Source: Sphaerisporangium rubeum (lineage in GTDB: Bacteria > Actinomycetota > Actinomycetes > Streptosporangiales > Streptosporangiaceae). From it: a stretch of DNA of 64,000 nt. Shown one piece after another: positions 32,950 to 41,329 of this stretch; within the stretch, counting starts at the first letter, position 1, and each line of letters begins with the position of its first letter. A program made the translations under genes and the position numbers. Location: positions 4,332,501-4,396,500 of the forward strand of contig NZ_JACHIU010000001.1 in assembly GCF_014207705.1 (NCBI RefSeq), read 5' to 3'. The notes under the pieces were generated by a model. It did not search any database and was not told the DNA's origin. It saw only the letters and a list, made by a program, of their open reading frames with translations.

Positions 32950-33101
32950 CGGCCGCACCGTCCGCAGCGGGTACGGATACGGGGATTGACCGCGCCGCAG
33001 CGACACACCCAGGTCGAGGCGGTACCGGGGGGCAGCCACGGCGCGAGGGTGGTGGTGTTGTGTCGGTGGAGGTGGAGCGCGGTTAACGCGGGATCGCGCA
33101 T
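32946..33101 (-). CDS. 51-residue zinc-ribbon AICE protein
   Basis: Very short gene with a strong AAAGGAG site before the ATG at 33101. C-terminal CRCGAVNPRIRTRCGRCGR forms a compact Cys-rich ribbon; the N-terminus is HLHRHN-rich. Codon 6 is TTA, rare in actinomycetes and read by the bldA tRNA. Overlaps the downstream 63-residue gene by four bases. Function unknown. Confidence 0.6.
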   Translation of the reverse strand: MRDPALTALHLHRHNTTTLAPWLPPGTASTWVCRCGAVNPRIRTRCGRCGR

Positions 33102-33200
33102 ACTGGTGTCTCCTTTGCGAGCAGCGGAGGAGACGCCTCCCCGGTGCGGCGTTGGCCGGCAAGCTCTGGCCGCCCGGTGGAGGCGTCGATTCGAGGTTGG

Positions 33201-33347
33201 TCAGCGGCGAGGTCTGACAGTGGGCTTGGCCGGGAGCCGGACCGGTGCCGGAGGGTTGTCGGCGGGCTTGCGCTTGGGCTTGTTGTCGCGGAGCTGGTTG
33301 TAGGCGATCAGGTCCATGGCGTAGCCCTGTGCGTCCTTGCGGGTCAT
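33201..33347 (-). CDS. 48-residue basic AICE protein
   Basis: MTRKDAQGYAMDLIAYNQLRD followed by a Lys/Arg/Pro-rich tail (KPKRKPADNPPAPVRLPAKP). Starts inside the stop of the 47-residue gene (ATGA overlap). Unrecognised; the tail suggests nucleic-acid contact. Confidence 0.5.
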   Translation of the reverse strand: MTRKDAQGYAMDLIAYNQLRDNKPKRKPADNPPAPVRLPAKPTVRPRR

Positions 33348-33487
33348 CGCTTGGCCGCCTTCCCGGTGGCCTGCTGCTTCTGGTCGGCCTGCTGTGCGTC
33401 GTAGGCGTCGCGGACCGAGGTGGGCTCGCCGCCGGGCCAGATGCCGGGGTGGCCGGGGTCGATGTCGATCGTGATCACGTGCGACAC
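33344..33487 (-). CDS. 47-residue AICE protein
   Basis: GTG start at 33487 with AAAGGAG upstream. SHVITIDIDPGHPGIWPGGEPTSVRDAYDAQQ then a Gln/Lys-rich end. Unrecognised. Part of the chain of tiny overlapping genes between rep and the DUF2637 gene. Confidence 0.5.
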   Translation of the reverse strand: MSHVITIDIDPGHPGIWPGGEPTSVRDAYDAQQADQKQQATGKAAKR

Positions 33488-33507
33488 GGGGGTTTCTCCT
33501 TTGCTGG

Positions 33508-33648
33508 TCAGGGGTGGTCGGGGGTGGGGTGGTTGTCGATGCCGGTTCCGTTGCAGTCGCGGCAGCAGTCGTCGTCGGGGTCGATTCCGGTTCCGTAGCA
33601 GGTGGCGCACATGTAGGCGTGGACCGGGACGTCAAGGGGGTCCGTCAC
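33508..33648 (-). CDS. 46-residue DnaJ-type zinc-finger AICE protein
   Basis: GTG start at 33648 preceded by AAAGGAG. Contains two C-x-x-C-x-G-x-G repeats, CATCYGTGI and CRDCNGTGI, the knuckles of DnaJ-like zinc fingers, each flanked by acidic residues. Likely binds one zinc. Role unknown; similar tiny proteins occur in actinomycete mobile elements. Confidence 0.6.
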   Translation of the reverse strand: MTDPLDVPVHAYMCATCYGTGIDPDDDCCRDCNGTGIDNHPTPDHP

Positions 33649-33712
33649 CTGAGGGGTTCTCCTTTGCGATGTGTGGGGTTCGGGCCAGACGGATGCGCCG
33701 GTGTGCTGCGGT

Positions 33713-34030
33713 TCAGGGGGTGATCGCGTCGGCGTAGCTCATCCATGCGTCGTGTCGGCTCCTGCGCTCGTCGGAGATGGCGACTGCAGCGAGGGCGATG
33801 GGGCCGAAGTCGCGCACGGCCTGGTAGTGGGTGCCGTCGGAGACCGGGGCACCGGTCAGCTCGGCGAACCGGTCCACCGCGGCGCGGCGCTCGCGTTCGG
33901 TGCCACCAGAGAAGAGGTTGATCTCGGTTCCGTGGTTGGGGACCGGCACGTCGGGGTTGTCGGCCAGGAACGCGGCCAGACGGCGAAGCCCGGCGATGTA
34001 CTCGGCGCGGAAGGAGGAGTCGGTGGTCAT
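33713..34030 (-). CDS. Hypothetical AICE protein, 105 residues
   Basis: Mostly helical, acidic: SSFRAEYIAGLRRLAAFLADNPDVPVPNHGTEINLF then ERRAAVDRFAELTGAPV. No recognised domain. Overlaps the DUF2637 gene by four bases (ATGA). AICEs often carry an equivalent small protein at this place. Confidence 0.65.
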   Translation of the reverse strand: MTTDSSFRAEYIAGLRRLAAFLADNPDVPVPNHGTEINLFSGGTERERRAAVDRFAELTGAPVSDGTHYQAVRDFGPIALAAVAISDERRSRHDAWMSYADAITP

Positions 34031-34752
34031 GAAGCGGTCCTTTCGTGGACGGGGGTCGAGGCGGTCAGGTGGCGTAGCACCTGGGTTGCTGTGTCCGGAG
34101 GGATGCGTAACCGGCGGTGCAGGTCGTCGGCCGTGATCGGGGTGTCGTGTAGCCGTGCGTGTTCAGCAGCCAGGTACCGCGCGTCATCGAGCAGCGCGGC
34201 ACTGACCGGCGGAACCGAGTCCGCAGCAGTCGAGGCAAGGTCCGAGGTGGCCGCAGCCAGTTCGGTGCGCGGCTGGTCATGGGGGTCGGTTATCGCCGGG
34301 GTGGCGGTGGCCGGGGTGTGCTGTTCGGCGACCAGTTCGGCATCCAGCACCGCAGCCGCCGGGGTGGCGGTGTGGCCGGCGCGGCGTTCGAGCATCGACA
34401 TGGCGATCAGGAATGCCCCGGCGGGGGTGGCGGCGACGATCCAGCCCCACGGGGTGGGGTCGGCTTCGGCGAGGTTGGCCGCCAGGGTGAGCGTGATGCC
34501 ACCGGCCAGGACCACCGAAGGCCACGACAGCGGCCCGTGTCGTCTACGGCCGGTGCGCTTGTCGCGCTGGATCTCACGCGCGGCCATGACACACATCAGG
34601 TCGATGCACACCGCGACCGCCCACGCCCGCCACTCGATTTGACCATGTTTGGCCGCCAGCTTGCTGATGTGGTCGAAGGAGCCCACTGCGGCGATGGCGG
34701 CCAGCACCAGAACCGGGCCGTTGTCCATCAGCGCGGCTTTGATCCGGCGCAT
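34027..34752 (-). CDS. DUF2637 membrane protein (Spd-type plasmid-spread protein)
   Basis: 241 residues with about four N-terminal transmembrane helices (MDNGPVLVLAAIAAVGSF, AWAVAVCIDLMCVMAA, SVVLAGGITLTLAANLAEA, WIVAATPAGAFLIAMSML) typical of DUF2637. A cytoplasmic C-terminal part follows with a helix-turn-helix-like end (TPITADDLHRRLRIPPDTATQVLRHL). Such proteins help intramycelial spread of AICEs. AGGAAGGA precedes the ATG at 34752. Confidence 0.8.
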   Translation of the reverse strand: MRRIKAALMDNGPVLVLAAIAAVGSFDHISKLAAKHGQIEWRAWAVAVCIDLMCVMAAREIQRDKRTGRRRHGPLSWPSVVLAGGITLTLAANLAEADPTPWGWIVAATPAGAFLIAMSMLERRAGHTATPAAAVLDAELVAEQHTPATATPAITDPHDQPRTELAAATSDLASTAADSVPPVSAALLDDARYLAAEHARLHDTPITADDLHRRLRIPPDTATQVLRHLTASTPVHERTAS

Positions 34753-34793
34753 GGTCGTGTTCCTTCCTGGTTGCTGGGGTGCGGGGTGGCCGG

Positions 34794-35438
34794 TCAGATG
34801 AGGAGTTCGCGCAGCATGGCCGTGTGCGCGGGGAAGATCTGTCCGTGGTAGGCCGTCTGCACGTGGGTCAGCAGCACGGCGTAGGTGTCCGCGGGCATCC
34901 ATACGGCCTGCTTGGCGTCGTCCGCCCCCAGCAGCGCCGGCAGTGTGCCGATCGTGCCGAGATGGACGCGGGTGGGCACGGTTACCATCCAGGCTTCATC
35001 GCTGGCTCTGGGGTCGGGCACATACCGGGGTGCCAGCACCACCCGTCGCGTGTGCTCGATGACCAGGCCGGTTTCCTCACCGAGTTCGCGGAGGGCCGCG
35101 GTTTCGCAGTCCTCCCCCGGCTCGATGCAGCCACCAGGCAAGGCCCATCCGTAGCCGTCCGCCCGCTCCACCATGACCAGCCACCGGCCGCCCCCGATCT
35201 CGGCGGTCACCACCGCATCGGCGCAGGCCTGCTCTCCCCAATGCCCGAGCTGGTTACGGCCGTGGCGGATCCCGGTCGGTCCGCAGGGGTTGACCGGCCG
35301 CCCGTCGAGCACGCTGAACGGGAGCACAGCGGCCCGCTGACGGGCGGTCCAGTCGATTTGCCGGGGGTCGGTGATCGGATCTGCCCACCCCTCCGTGACC
35401 CCTTTGCCCAGCACGTCGGGATGTGTGTAGGTCGTCAT
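34794..35438 (-). CDS. Nudix hydrolase (AICE)
   Basis: 214 residues. The complete Nudix box begins GGCIEPGEDCETAALRELGE and continues ETGL, fitting G-x5-E-x7-R-E-x-x-E-E-x-G. GAGGAG precedes the ATG. Nudix genes are a recurring AICE cargo; the nucleotide substrate is unknown. A second unrelated Nudix gene lies at 38478. Confidence 0.88.
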   Translation of the reverse strand: MTTYTHPDVLGKGVTEGWADPITDPRQIDWTARQRAAVLPFSVLDGRPVNPCGPTGIRHGRNQLGHWGEQACADAVVTAEIGGGRWLVMVERADGYGWALPGGCIEPGEDCETAALRELGEETGLVIEHTRRVVLAPRYVPDPRASDEAWMVTVPTRVHLGTIGTLPALLGADDAKQAVWMPADTYAVLLTHVQTAYHGQIFPAHTAMLRELLI

Positions 35439-35557
35439 GAAAACTCCTCGTCATCAGCGATCGCGCAACACGCGGTGTCATGGACGCGCATCACAAGGCA
35501 CGCCGAACGAAGGGCACGGCAGGAGCACAGCCCCTTCCAGCCCGAGAACTGGTCTTG

Positions 35558-36736
35558 TCAGACCGGAAGGTCTTCCAGGTCCGGAGCGGTGAACTCGTCC
35601 ACCTCGTCGGGGTCGAGGTCATCGGAGGCCACCGCGCCGCGGGTCAGCTCGGCCCACGACGGCGCCAGGTGCGCGTACTCGGCGGCAGCGGCTTCTGCCT
35701 GTTCTTCCAGCACGTGCGCCGAGCGCATGCGATGCCAGCGGCCCTCAGACCCGATCACCACGGCAGTACCGGGCATCGCCGGGGAGATCTCCCGCGCGGC
35801 GACCACCGCGCCGGGGTCCATGTCGCCAAGCGCCATCTTGGCCGTCTCGTCGTCGTTGACCATGTGACACACCCGCCCGGTGAGCTGAGCGCGCAGCGCC
35901 GTCACACCCGGACCCAGGTCCGAGCCGACACGCTGCCCACACACCACCAGGTACACCCCGAACGCACGGCCGAGCTGAGCCACCCGCAGCAGGCGCGTGG
36001 ACACCGCGGCGACCGCGTCTTTCTCGGCTTTGGGGTCGGCCATCAAAAACAGCTCGGCGACCTCGTCCACCAGCAGCACCAGCGGCATCGGCCGCGCGGC
36101 CTCAGGCAGACGGGGGTGCCAGATGTTCTTGACCCGGTGCCGGCGGCACAGCGCCATCCGGTACTTGATGATGCCGATCAGCCCGGCCAGCAGCTCGGCG
36201 CACTCGTCCCGCTCGGTCGCGAGCGCGGACATGCGTCCTTCATAGGGGGTGAACTCGACACCGCCTTTGAGGTCGAACCCCACCAGCGCCACCGGTTGCG
36301 GAGCCAGCCCCACGAACAGCGCGTTCGCCAGGTTCGACTTACCCGACTGCGTCGCACCGACGTTCAGCCAATGCGGGATCGCACGGAAGTCGATGACGAA
36401 CGGCGCACCGGTGTCCATCAGCCCGACCCGCACCCGCAGCAGCCCATCGGACAGCACCGGCAGCGTGACGTGTGCCAGCGGGTCGGCCAAGGTCGCGACC
36501 AGCACGACTTTCCCCGGCTTCCACGAGGCCAGCCGCACACTGTGGACCTTCCACGCATGAGCCAGCTTGTCCAGGACCCGGACGTAGTCCTCCGGTGTCT
36601 GCCCGTCGTGCAACCGCACCCCGACCCGGAAACCCAGCCGGGTTGGCCGGATGAACCCCAGCCGGGGAGCGCGTTCCACCTCCACCCGGCGCAGCCGCCG
36701 ACTCTGAGCGACGGAGATGACCGTGCGACGGCGCAT
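35558..36736 (-). CDS. traSA: FtsK/SpoIIIE-type DNA translocase (TraB/TraSA-like)
   Basis: 392 residues; probable motor moving double-stranded element DNA between mycelial compartments. Walker A G127-ATQSGK-S134, Walker B PLVLLVDEVAELF, arginine region TRLLRVAQLGRAFGVYLVVCGQR as in FtsK motors. No transmembrane segment is seen in it; the small membrane protein just upstream may supply the anchor. Symbol by analogy with pSAM2. Confidence 0.9.
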   Translation of the reverse strand: MRRRTVISVAQSRRLRRVEVERAPRLGFIRPTRLGFRVGVRLHDGQTPEDYVRVLDKLAHAWKVHSVRLASWKPGKVVLVATLADPLAHVTLPVLSDGLLRVRVGLMDTGAPFVIDFRAIPHWLNVGATQSGKSNLANALFVGLAPQPVALVGFDLKGGVEFTPYEGRMSALATERDECAELLAGLIGIIKYRMALCRRHRVKNIWHPRLPEAARPMPLVLLVDEVAELFLMADPKAEKDAVAAVSTRLLRVAQLGRAFGVYLVVCGQRVGSDLGPGVTALRAQLTGRVCHMVNDDETAKMALGDMDPGAVVAAREISPAMPGTAVVIGSEGRWHRMRSAHVLEEQAEAAAAEYAHLAPSWAELTRGAVASDDLDPDEVDEFTAPDLEDLPV

Positions 36737-36739
36737 CCC

Positions 36740-36967
36740 TCAGCCCCCCAGACCCGGGAACCCCGGGAACGTCCAGCGGAACCGCCGCCGACGCCGAGCC
36801 AGCCCACAGCCCGACGCGACCGCACGCCAGGTGCAGTAGACCGTCAGCAGCTTCACCGGGTAGCCCACGACCAGCCAGAACGACAGCCGATGCCACCGAC
36901 GCCAGCACCACAGCGCCAGCGCAACCGCGAACACGTACACGCCGAGGCGCAACAGAAAGTCCGTCAT
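36740..36967 (-). CDS. Small membrane protein upstream of the translocase
   Basis: 75 residues: two hydrophobic segments (FLLRLGVYVFAVALALWCW and FWLVVGYPVKLLTVYCTW) then an Arg-rich tail. GGAGG precedes the ATG at 36967. Only three bases separate it from the translocase gene, suggesting a membrane partner for the motor. Confidence 0.7.
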   Translation of the reverse strand: MTDFLLRLGVYVFAVALALWCWRRWHRLSFWLVVGYPVKLLTVYCTWRAVASGCGLARRRRRFRWTFPGFPGLGG

Positions 36968-37055
36968 ACTGGGGTCCTCCTTCCTTTCCTTTGGTGGTGG
37001 GTGGGAGACCCCGGAGCGGCACGCCGCCAAGCACAGCCGCTCCGGGGACAGAACC

Positions 37056-37241
37056 TCAAAACAGCGCAGGTGTTGCCGGCCGCTGCTCGGGCGGACGACG
37101 CAGACCGCGAAACGGGCGGACCACCTTCGTGCCGTCCGCGCGACGGATCAGCACGTTGCGCGGACCACCGCCAGGCCCCCACTGGATCAGGACCGTCACC
37201 GGCTTCCCCCGCTCCAGATACGTCCGCCCGACGATGCCCAC
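37056..37241 (-). CDS. 61-residue AICE protein
   Basis: GIVGRTYLERGKPVTVLIQWG then GPRNVLIRRADGTKVVRPFRGLRR: a compact beta-rich domain conserved in AICEs beside SCO3933-like proteins. The GTG start shares one base with the upstream stop (TAGTG). Function unknown. Confidence 0.65.
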   Translation of the reverse strand: MGIVGRTYLERGKPVTVLIQWGPGGGPRNVLIRRADGTKVVRPFRGLRRPPEQRPATPALF

Positions 37242-37570
37242 TACGCGGCGCGCTCAGCGGCCGGACGGATCGCCTCGCAGCGAAACCCCATGCCCGCACG
37301 GCCGTTCATCGACCAGAAGAACGCCGCCAGCCCCACCGGGCGAACCTGGATACCCTCCGGGATCTTCGGGAAGTCCGCCGAGGGGAACGTGACCGTGATG
37401 ACCGGGTTACGCCGGTCGTCGTTCGGCTTGGGCAGCAGCGGAATCGTGTACAGATCCCGACCCTCCCCGTCCTTCTTGACCTCCCCCGTCTCGCGGTCCA
37501 TGAGCTTGGGCTCCGGCTCACCGGCGACGATGAAGGCCAGACCCGAGATGTCCACCGGGATGTTCCGCAT
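37241..37570 (-). CDS. SCO3933-family regulatory protein
   Basis: 109 residues, MRNIPVDISGLAFIVAGEPE and PEGIQVRPVGLAAFFW are hallmark segments of this AICE family. GAGGAGG precedes the ATG at 37570. First gene of the leftward transfer/replication operon; the three operator repeats upstream make it the likely controlled promoter. Proposed regulatory role comes from the family name; the biochemistry is unknown. Confidence 0.8.
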   Translation of the reverse strand: MRNIPVDISGLAFIVAGEPEPKLMDRETGEVKKDGEGRDLYTIPLLPKPNDDRRNPVITVTFPSADFPKIPEGIQVRPVGLAAFFWSMNGRAGMGFRCEAIRPAAERAA

Positions 37571-37590
37571 GAGTCCTCCTCTGACATGTG

Positions 37591-37701
37591 TCATAAGTTG
37601 CTTGCTCTTGGAGCTTAACACATATGTCATAAGTTGCAAGCACTGGCGAGTCTGAAAGTTGGTGACCAGGAGAGGTAGGCTCTGACAGAAGTCATAAGTT
37701 G
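37591..37701. promoter_or_regulatory. Three TCATAAGTTG operator repeats
   Basis: Direct copies at 37591-37600, 37627-37636 and 37692-37701, the first two within TGTCATAAGTTGC. They lie between the divergent SCO3933-like and GntR genes and are the probable binding sites of the GntR protein, as KorSA does in pSAM2. Confidence 0.75.
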
Positions 37702-37717
37702 AGGCAGAGGCCGTGAT

Positions 37718-38467
37718 GTGAACTTGGAGACCCCGCGCGCCCGGTACCGTCAGGTAGCCGACGAACTGCGCAATGCCATCAAGCGCGGAGAGCACGCACC
37801 AGGCGAAGCCCTTCCGAGCCAACCCGAGCTAGCCCGAAAGTACGGGCTCAACCAGACCTCGATCAATCGCGCCATCGCCCTTCTGCGCGCTGAGGGGCTG
37901 GTCCGAGTCGAGCACGGCCGCGGAGCGTTCGTTCAGGAAGTACCGACCGTCAAACGTGTGCGCCGCATCCCTCGTGGCGACTCCAACAGCAGCAGCTTCG
38001 CCGAGGAGATGCAGAAGGCCGGCCTGAAGCCACGGGCACCGCTTGTGGAGCTGAAGACGATCTTGGCCCCTCCGGTAGTCGCCGAACGGCTGGAGATCTC
38101 CGAAGACGATCCGGTCGTCATGCGGAAGCGGCACATGTTCGTGGGAGAGCGGCCGGTCCAACTCGCGACGTCCTACATGCCGCTCACCATTGCCGGCGAC
38201 GAGAGCATCGCGCTCCCCGACACAGGACCAACCGGCCTCTACCAACGTCTTGCCAAGCGCGGACACCGCATCACGCGGTTCATCGAAGAGATCGAAGCGC
38301 GTCACCCGACACCGGAGGAAGCCGACTTCCTGAAGCTGACCGAGGCTCAACAGGTCCTCGAAGTGACCCGCATCGCCTACACCGCCGAAGACGTGGCAGC
38401 AGAAACTGTCATCAACGTTTTCCCCAGCCAGCAGTGGCGCCTGTCCTACGAATGGACGAACGGCTAG
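37718..38467 (+). CDS. GntR/UTRA-family regulator (KorSA/Pra-like)
   Basis: 249 residues. N-terminal wHTH (ARYRQVADELRNAIKRGEHAPGEALPSQPELARKYGLNQTSINRAIALL) and UTRA-like effector domain (PVVMRKRHMFVGERPVQLATSYMPL, ETVINVFPSQQWRL). Probably represses its own promoter and the leftward operon through the three upstream repeats. GTG 37718 chosen; AGAGG lies upstream. The Nudix gene follows immediately. Confidence 0.88.
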   Translation: MNLETPRARYRQVADELRNAIKRGEHAPGEALPSQPELARKYGLNQTSINRAIALLRAEGLVRVEHGRGAFVQEVPTVKRVRRIPRGDSNSSSFAEEMQKAGLKPRAPLVELKTILAPPVVAERLEISEDDPVVMRKRHMFVGERPVQLATSYMPLTIAGDESIALPDTGPTGLYQRLAKRGHRITRFIEEIEARHPTPEEADFLKLTEAQQVLEVTRIAYTAEDVAAETVINVFPSQQWRLSYEWTNG

Positions 38468-38477
38468 GAGTTCTCAC

Positions 38478-38903
38478 ATGGCAGACCTTCCACGGCACTC
38501 CGTCAGCGTGACCGCTGTGGTGATCCACCCTGACGGACGAGTCCTAGCCATCCAGCGTGAAGACGACAGGCGATGGGTTCCCCCCGGCGGCATTGTCGAA
38601 CTGGACGAGACACCCGAGCACGCCGTGATCCGCGAAGTACTCGAAGAGACCGGCGTCCAGGTCAAGCCCGAGACTCTCACCGGCGTCTACAAGAACATGA
38701 ATCTAGGCGTTGTCTCTCTGACCTTCAGATGCCACCCGATCAGCGGAACCCCACACGCCAGTGACGAAGCGCTGGAATCCACGTGGCTCACACTCGACCA
38801 GGTCCAGCACCTCATGCCGGAAGCGCGAGCGATCCGCGTACTTGACGCGCTCCGCGATGACGGCCCGTTCGTACGGGTCCACGACGGCACACAGCTCATT
38901 TAG
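38478..38903 (+). CDS. Nudix hydrolase downstream of the GntR gene
   Basis: 141 residues, MutT-like. Nudix box starts GGIVELDETPEHAVIREVLE and continues ETGV. Its ribosome site AGGAG overlaps the TAG stop of the regulator gene, so the two are co-translated. A Nudix gene paired with Pra-type regulators is common in AICEs; the link to replication control is a hypothesis in the field. Confidence 0.88.
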   Translation: MADLPRHSVSVTAVVIHPDGRVLAIQREDDRRWVPPGGIVELDETPEHAVIREVLEETGVQVKPETLTGVYKNMNLGVVSLTFRCHPISGTPHASDEALESTWLTLDQVQHLMPEARAIRVLDALRDDGPFVRVHDGTQLI

Positions 38904-39878
38904 CCGGGATCAGCACCGCAAGATCCGGCCCGGTTACGAATTCCCCTACGTTGTCGAGCCGCCGCTGTCGCGGCGGTGGTCCGCCTGCGGCCGGCGCAGG
39001 AACGAGGGCGAGCAGGAGGGAAACGGGGAGGGCTCTTGCGTGCGCTGATCGTAGGAGCTGACGGGGGATCGCAGGCAGAACCCCGCCGAGCAAGGTGAGA
39101 GTACGGCAAGAGGCAGCCGGGCGGTGAGGTGTCGGCCCCAGGCACCCGCAGGAGTCGAGGAAGGGGCACAGCGCAGCCCTTTATGCCATTCACGGCCGAC
39201 ATGTCCAAGGAACCTGCCCGAACCACCAACCTGGAGTCCGGGGGCCGCGCCCGCCCGCCGGCGGCTGCGGCTCTCCGGCCGGTCCGCCCGCGGTCGGCGC
39301 GCCCCCGCGCCGCAGAGCGACGCGGAGGTGATGGCGGCTGCCGATTGCTGGTGCCTGATCTCTCCAAGGGGTGAAGAGGGGGAGACAGGACACCGATGCA
39401 GGCCAGAGCCGGACATCATGACTCGGAACGCACGGCAGACGCCAAGGCGGGTAAGGAGAGGAAAGGTGGAGGGAGGGGAAAGAGAGCTTGGGGCTCCGCC
39501 CCAAACCCCGGCCCTCCTCGGAGATGGAGGCGATCTTGCAAAAGGTGCGGGCCGGTACGGGGAAGGTGGTCATCTCCTCGCCGGCCACCACACGGGATGC
39601 CAGACCGTCCGCCCGAGGTCAAGCCGTCCTGTGACCGCAGGGCAACCAGCGCGCGAGGAACGGCGACCGGGACACATGGAACACGCGAAGGACGACTTGA
39701 CCCCGAGCTACCGGCCCGGCATGGCTCCACCTGCCCGACGAGGAGATGACCACACAGCCCCACCCTTTGTGCATGGCTAAGCACCGGAGCTATAAGAAGC
39801 AGCCGCATACTAGTCAACGCCCCAAACACAGACATGCACTTAGCGCAACCGTTTTATATCTTTATCATAGCAACCAAA
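38904..39878. other. Gene-poor AICE segment, possible transfer/replication locus
   Basis: 975 bp in which no open frame has convincing protein character. A hairpin CCGCCGC-TGTC-GCGGCGG (38959-38976) probably terminates the Nudix transcript. A very GC-rich block (39240-39330) is followed by purine-rich DNA (39430-39490). In pSAM2-like elements the clt/oriT or double-strand origin can lie in such regions; not demonstrated here. Confidence 0.4.
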
Positions 39879-40139
39879 TCAAAGAATAAGAATCTTGCGC
39901 GGCTTGCCGTCTGATTCGATTACCGCTAAGTCGTTCCCCTGGGCGATCTGCTCTTCGACGAATCCCCATATCGTAATGGCGCGTCGAATGCCCTCCGTGA
40001 TGGATAGACCTTTTCGGTCGATAAGGCCCTTGAATGTCCTTGCAATATCGGGACTCAAATTCACCGATAGTCGGACAAAGCGAGACTTATCTTCCGCCTC
40101 CCCGGATTGAGGCTTTTTTGAGGGATTCTCGGGACTCAT
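39879..40139 (-). CDS. Ribbon-helix-helix (CopG-like) protein, low GC
   Basis: 86 residues. RFVRLSVNLSPDIARTFKGLIDRKGLSITEGIRRAITIWGFV fits a CopG/Arc ribbon-helix-helix DNA-binding domain, with a disordered polar N-terminus. AGGAG precedes the ATG. The codon use is far less GC-biased than its neighbours (for example GATATTGCAAGG), and codon TTA occurs, implying recent acquisition. May regulate transfer or stability. Confidence 0.7.
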   Translation of the reverse strand: MSPENPSKKPQSGEAEDKSRFVRLSVNLSPDIARTFKGLIDRKGLSITEGIRRAITIWGFVEEQIAQGNDLAVIESDGKPRKILIL

Positions 40140-40615
40140 GCTCTCTAACTCCTAGACCCCGTACAGAGGGTGGAGGGACATAGGGTTGCCCATTACTAAG
40201 TGATGATCTCCTGTCACTCACCGTGTTGACAAGGGCAACCAGGCTACTTGCGGTGGACGCTCTTCGCCGAGATCTGTCATCTCTGGAGAGTCCGTACAGG
40301 AGTGCTCATGTTACACATCGGAGTAACATCTTCTACTCTCGGGGCATTCATGTAGTAGGTGTTCCACTCATATGATCCTGCCACGAATTGCGCATGGTCT
40401 CCACACCTGATGTGCGTCTGATGCGCGATAGGCTCTACTCACCCGCAGGAGATCACTGCGGACGGGCATCGAACGAAGGGTGTGTCAAGGCTCCTAGCAC
40501 CCCACGGTCGGGCTCATAGCTCGTACCCCACGAGCGAGGACTGTCAGGAACAACCCGAGGTGGTCCCGGACACCTCTTGCTATCCAGCCAGGACGCTCTG
40601 GCTGGTGGAGGATCG
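40140..40615. promoter_or_regulatory. Regulatory region with inverted repeats, low GC
   Basis: No gene. GGTTGCCC (40184-40191) and GGGCAACC (40233-40240) flank a TTGACA at 40226-40231. ATGTTAC (40308-40314) and GTAACAT (40323-40329) form a second 7-bp inverted repeat. Suitable operator sites for the ribbon-helix-helix protein or another element regulator. The remainder shows no clear signal. Confidence 0.4.
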
Positions 40616-40945
40616 ATGACCAACAGCAGTACACCGCTCGACCCGGAGGAGCCTGAAGGCTCCGAGGATCCAGATCCGGAGTATGAACTTCGGGATCACT
40701 CGCCGCCGCCGGCTGACGATCCAGTCGTCTGCCTGGAACCAGCAGCGGAGCGCCACAGGGGTTGGTTCCTGAAGATCTTTCTGGGGATCTTCGTGGCTGT
40801 GATCGTCGCGAGCATCCTCATGGGCGCCTTCCTCCCCAAGGAGGCATGGGGTCAGGTCGAACCGCAGGTGACCAAGACCATGGACTGGGTCTTCCAGGTC
40901 GGCTTGCTCGTAGCTGGGTATTTGTTCGGCAGGAAGGACAACTGA
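40616..40945 (+). CDS. Small AICE membrane protein, unknown
   Basis: 109 residues. Acidic Pro-rich N-terminus (STPLDPEEPEGSEDPDPEYEL), then two hydrophobic helices (WFLKIFLGIFVAVIVASILMG and WVFQVGLLVAGYLFG). GGAGG sits four bases before the ATG at 40616. Unrecognised; the position near attR suggests accessory cargo. A strong hairpin follows. Confidence 0.6.
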   Translation: MTNSSTPLDPEEPEGSEDPDPEYELRDHSPPPADDPVVCLEPAAERHRGWFLKIFLGIFVAVIVASILMGAFLPKEAWGQVEPQVTKTMDWVFQVGLLVAGYLFGRKDN

Positions 40946-40953
40946 ACCACGCC

Positions 40954-41002
40954 GGAGGGGGTTAGACGGTCTGTACTCGGAGGCGGCCGTCCAACCCCCT
41001 CC
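40954..41002 (+). terminator. Hairpin after the small membrane-protein gene
   Basis: GGAGGGGGTTAGACGG (40954-40969) and CCGTCCAACCCCCTCC (40987-41002) pair at 15 of 16 positions, nine bases after the stop. No T-tail. Confidence 0.65.
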
Positions 41003-41270
41003 GTAGCGGAGAACCGAAGGTGTTGCCGAGCCGGCTGATGGTCACCCAGATCGACCATAGAGGGTTGGTAAACATGCGGACACCGCCGAACTTCTCGGCG
41101 GCCTACCGGGTACGGGGAGTAAGAAACGGCGGACGCGTGTACACGGGAACGCCGGGGACCAGATGGGGACCACACACTATGCGCTTTGCCAAACGATCAC
41201 CACGTGGACACACTCCGTCCTCGCTCGCCTGAAAGTCGTTGAGCTGCCTAAACGTGTAGTCCTACGTCCC

Positions 41271-41311
41271 GGGGGTCAAGGGGTCGCAGGTTCAAATCCT
41301 GTCGTCCCGAC
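41271..41311 (+). repeat. attR: 41-bp core repeat
   Basis: Exact copy of 29010-29050. Here the core is followed by CA, completing a genome-encoded CCA end, and by the original tRNA terminator, so this is the 3' end of the pre-integration tRNA-Pro gene. Confidence 0.95.
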
Positions 41312-41329
41312 CAGGTTTGCTGGTCGGCA

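Noticed and set aside
37591-37701. CRISPR array
   Set aside because: The repeats are only 10 bp, unevenly spaced and in a divergent promoter, fitting operators. No CRISPR array was seen elsewhere in the window.
39124-39780. Open frames in the gene-poor AICE segment
   Set aside because: Several mutually overlapping Arg/Pro/Gly-rich frames, none with a ribosome site, hydrophobic core or known motif.
41020-41232. Small plus-strand frame before attR
   Set aside because: Arg-rich, no ribosome site, and it contains a hairpin (CCGCCGA/TCGGCGG); more likely part of the attachment arm region.
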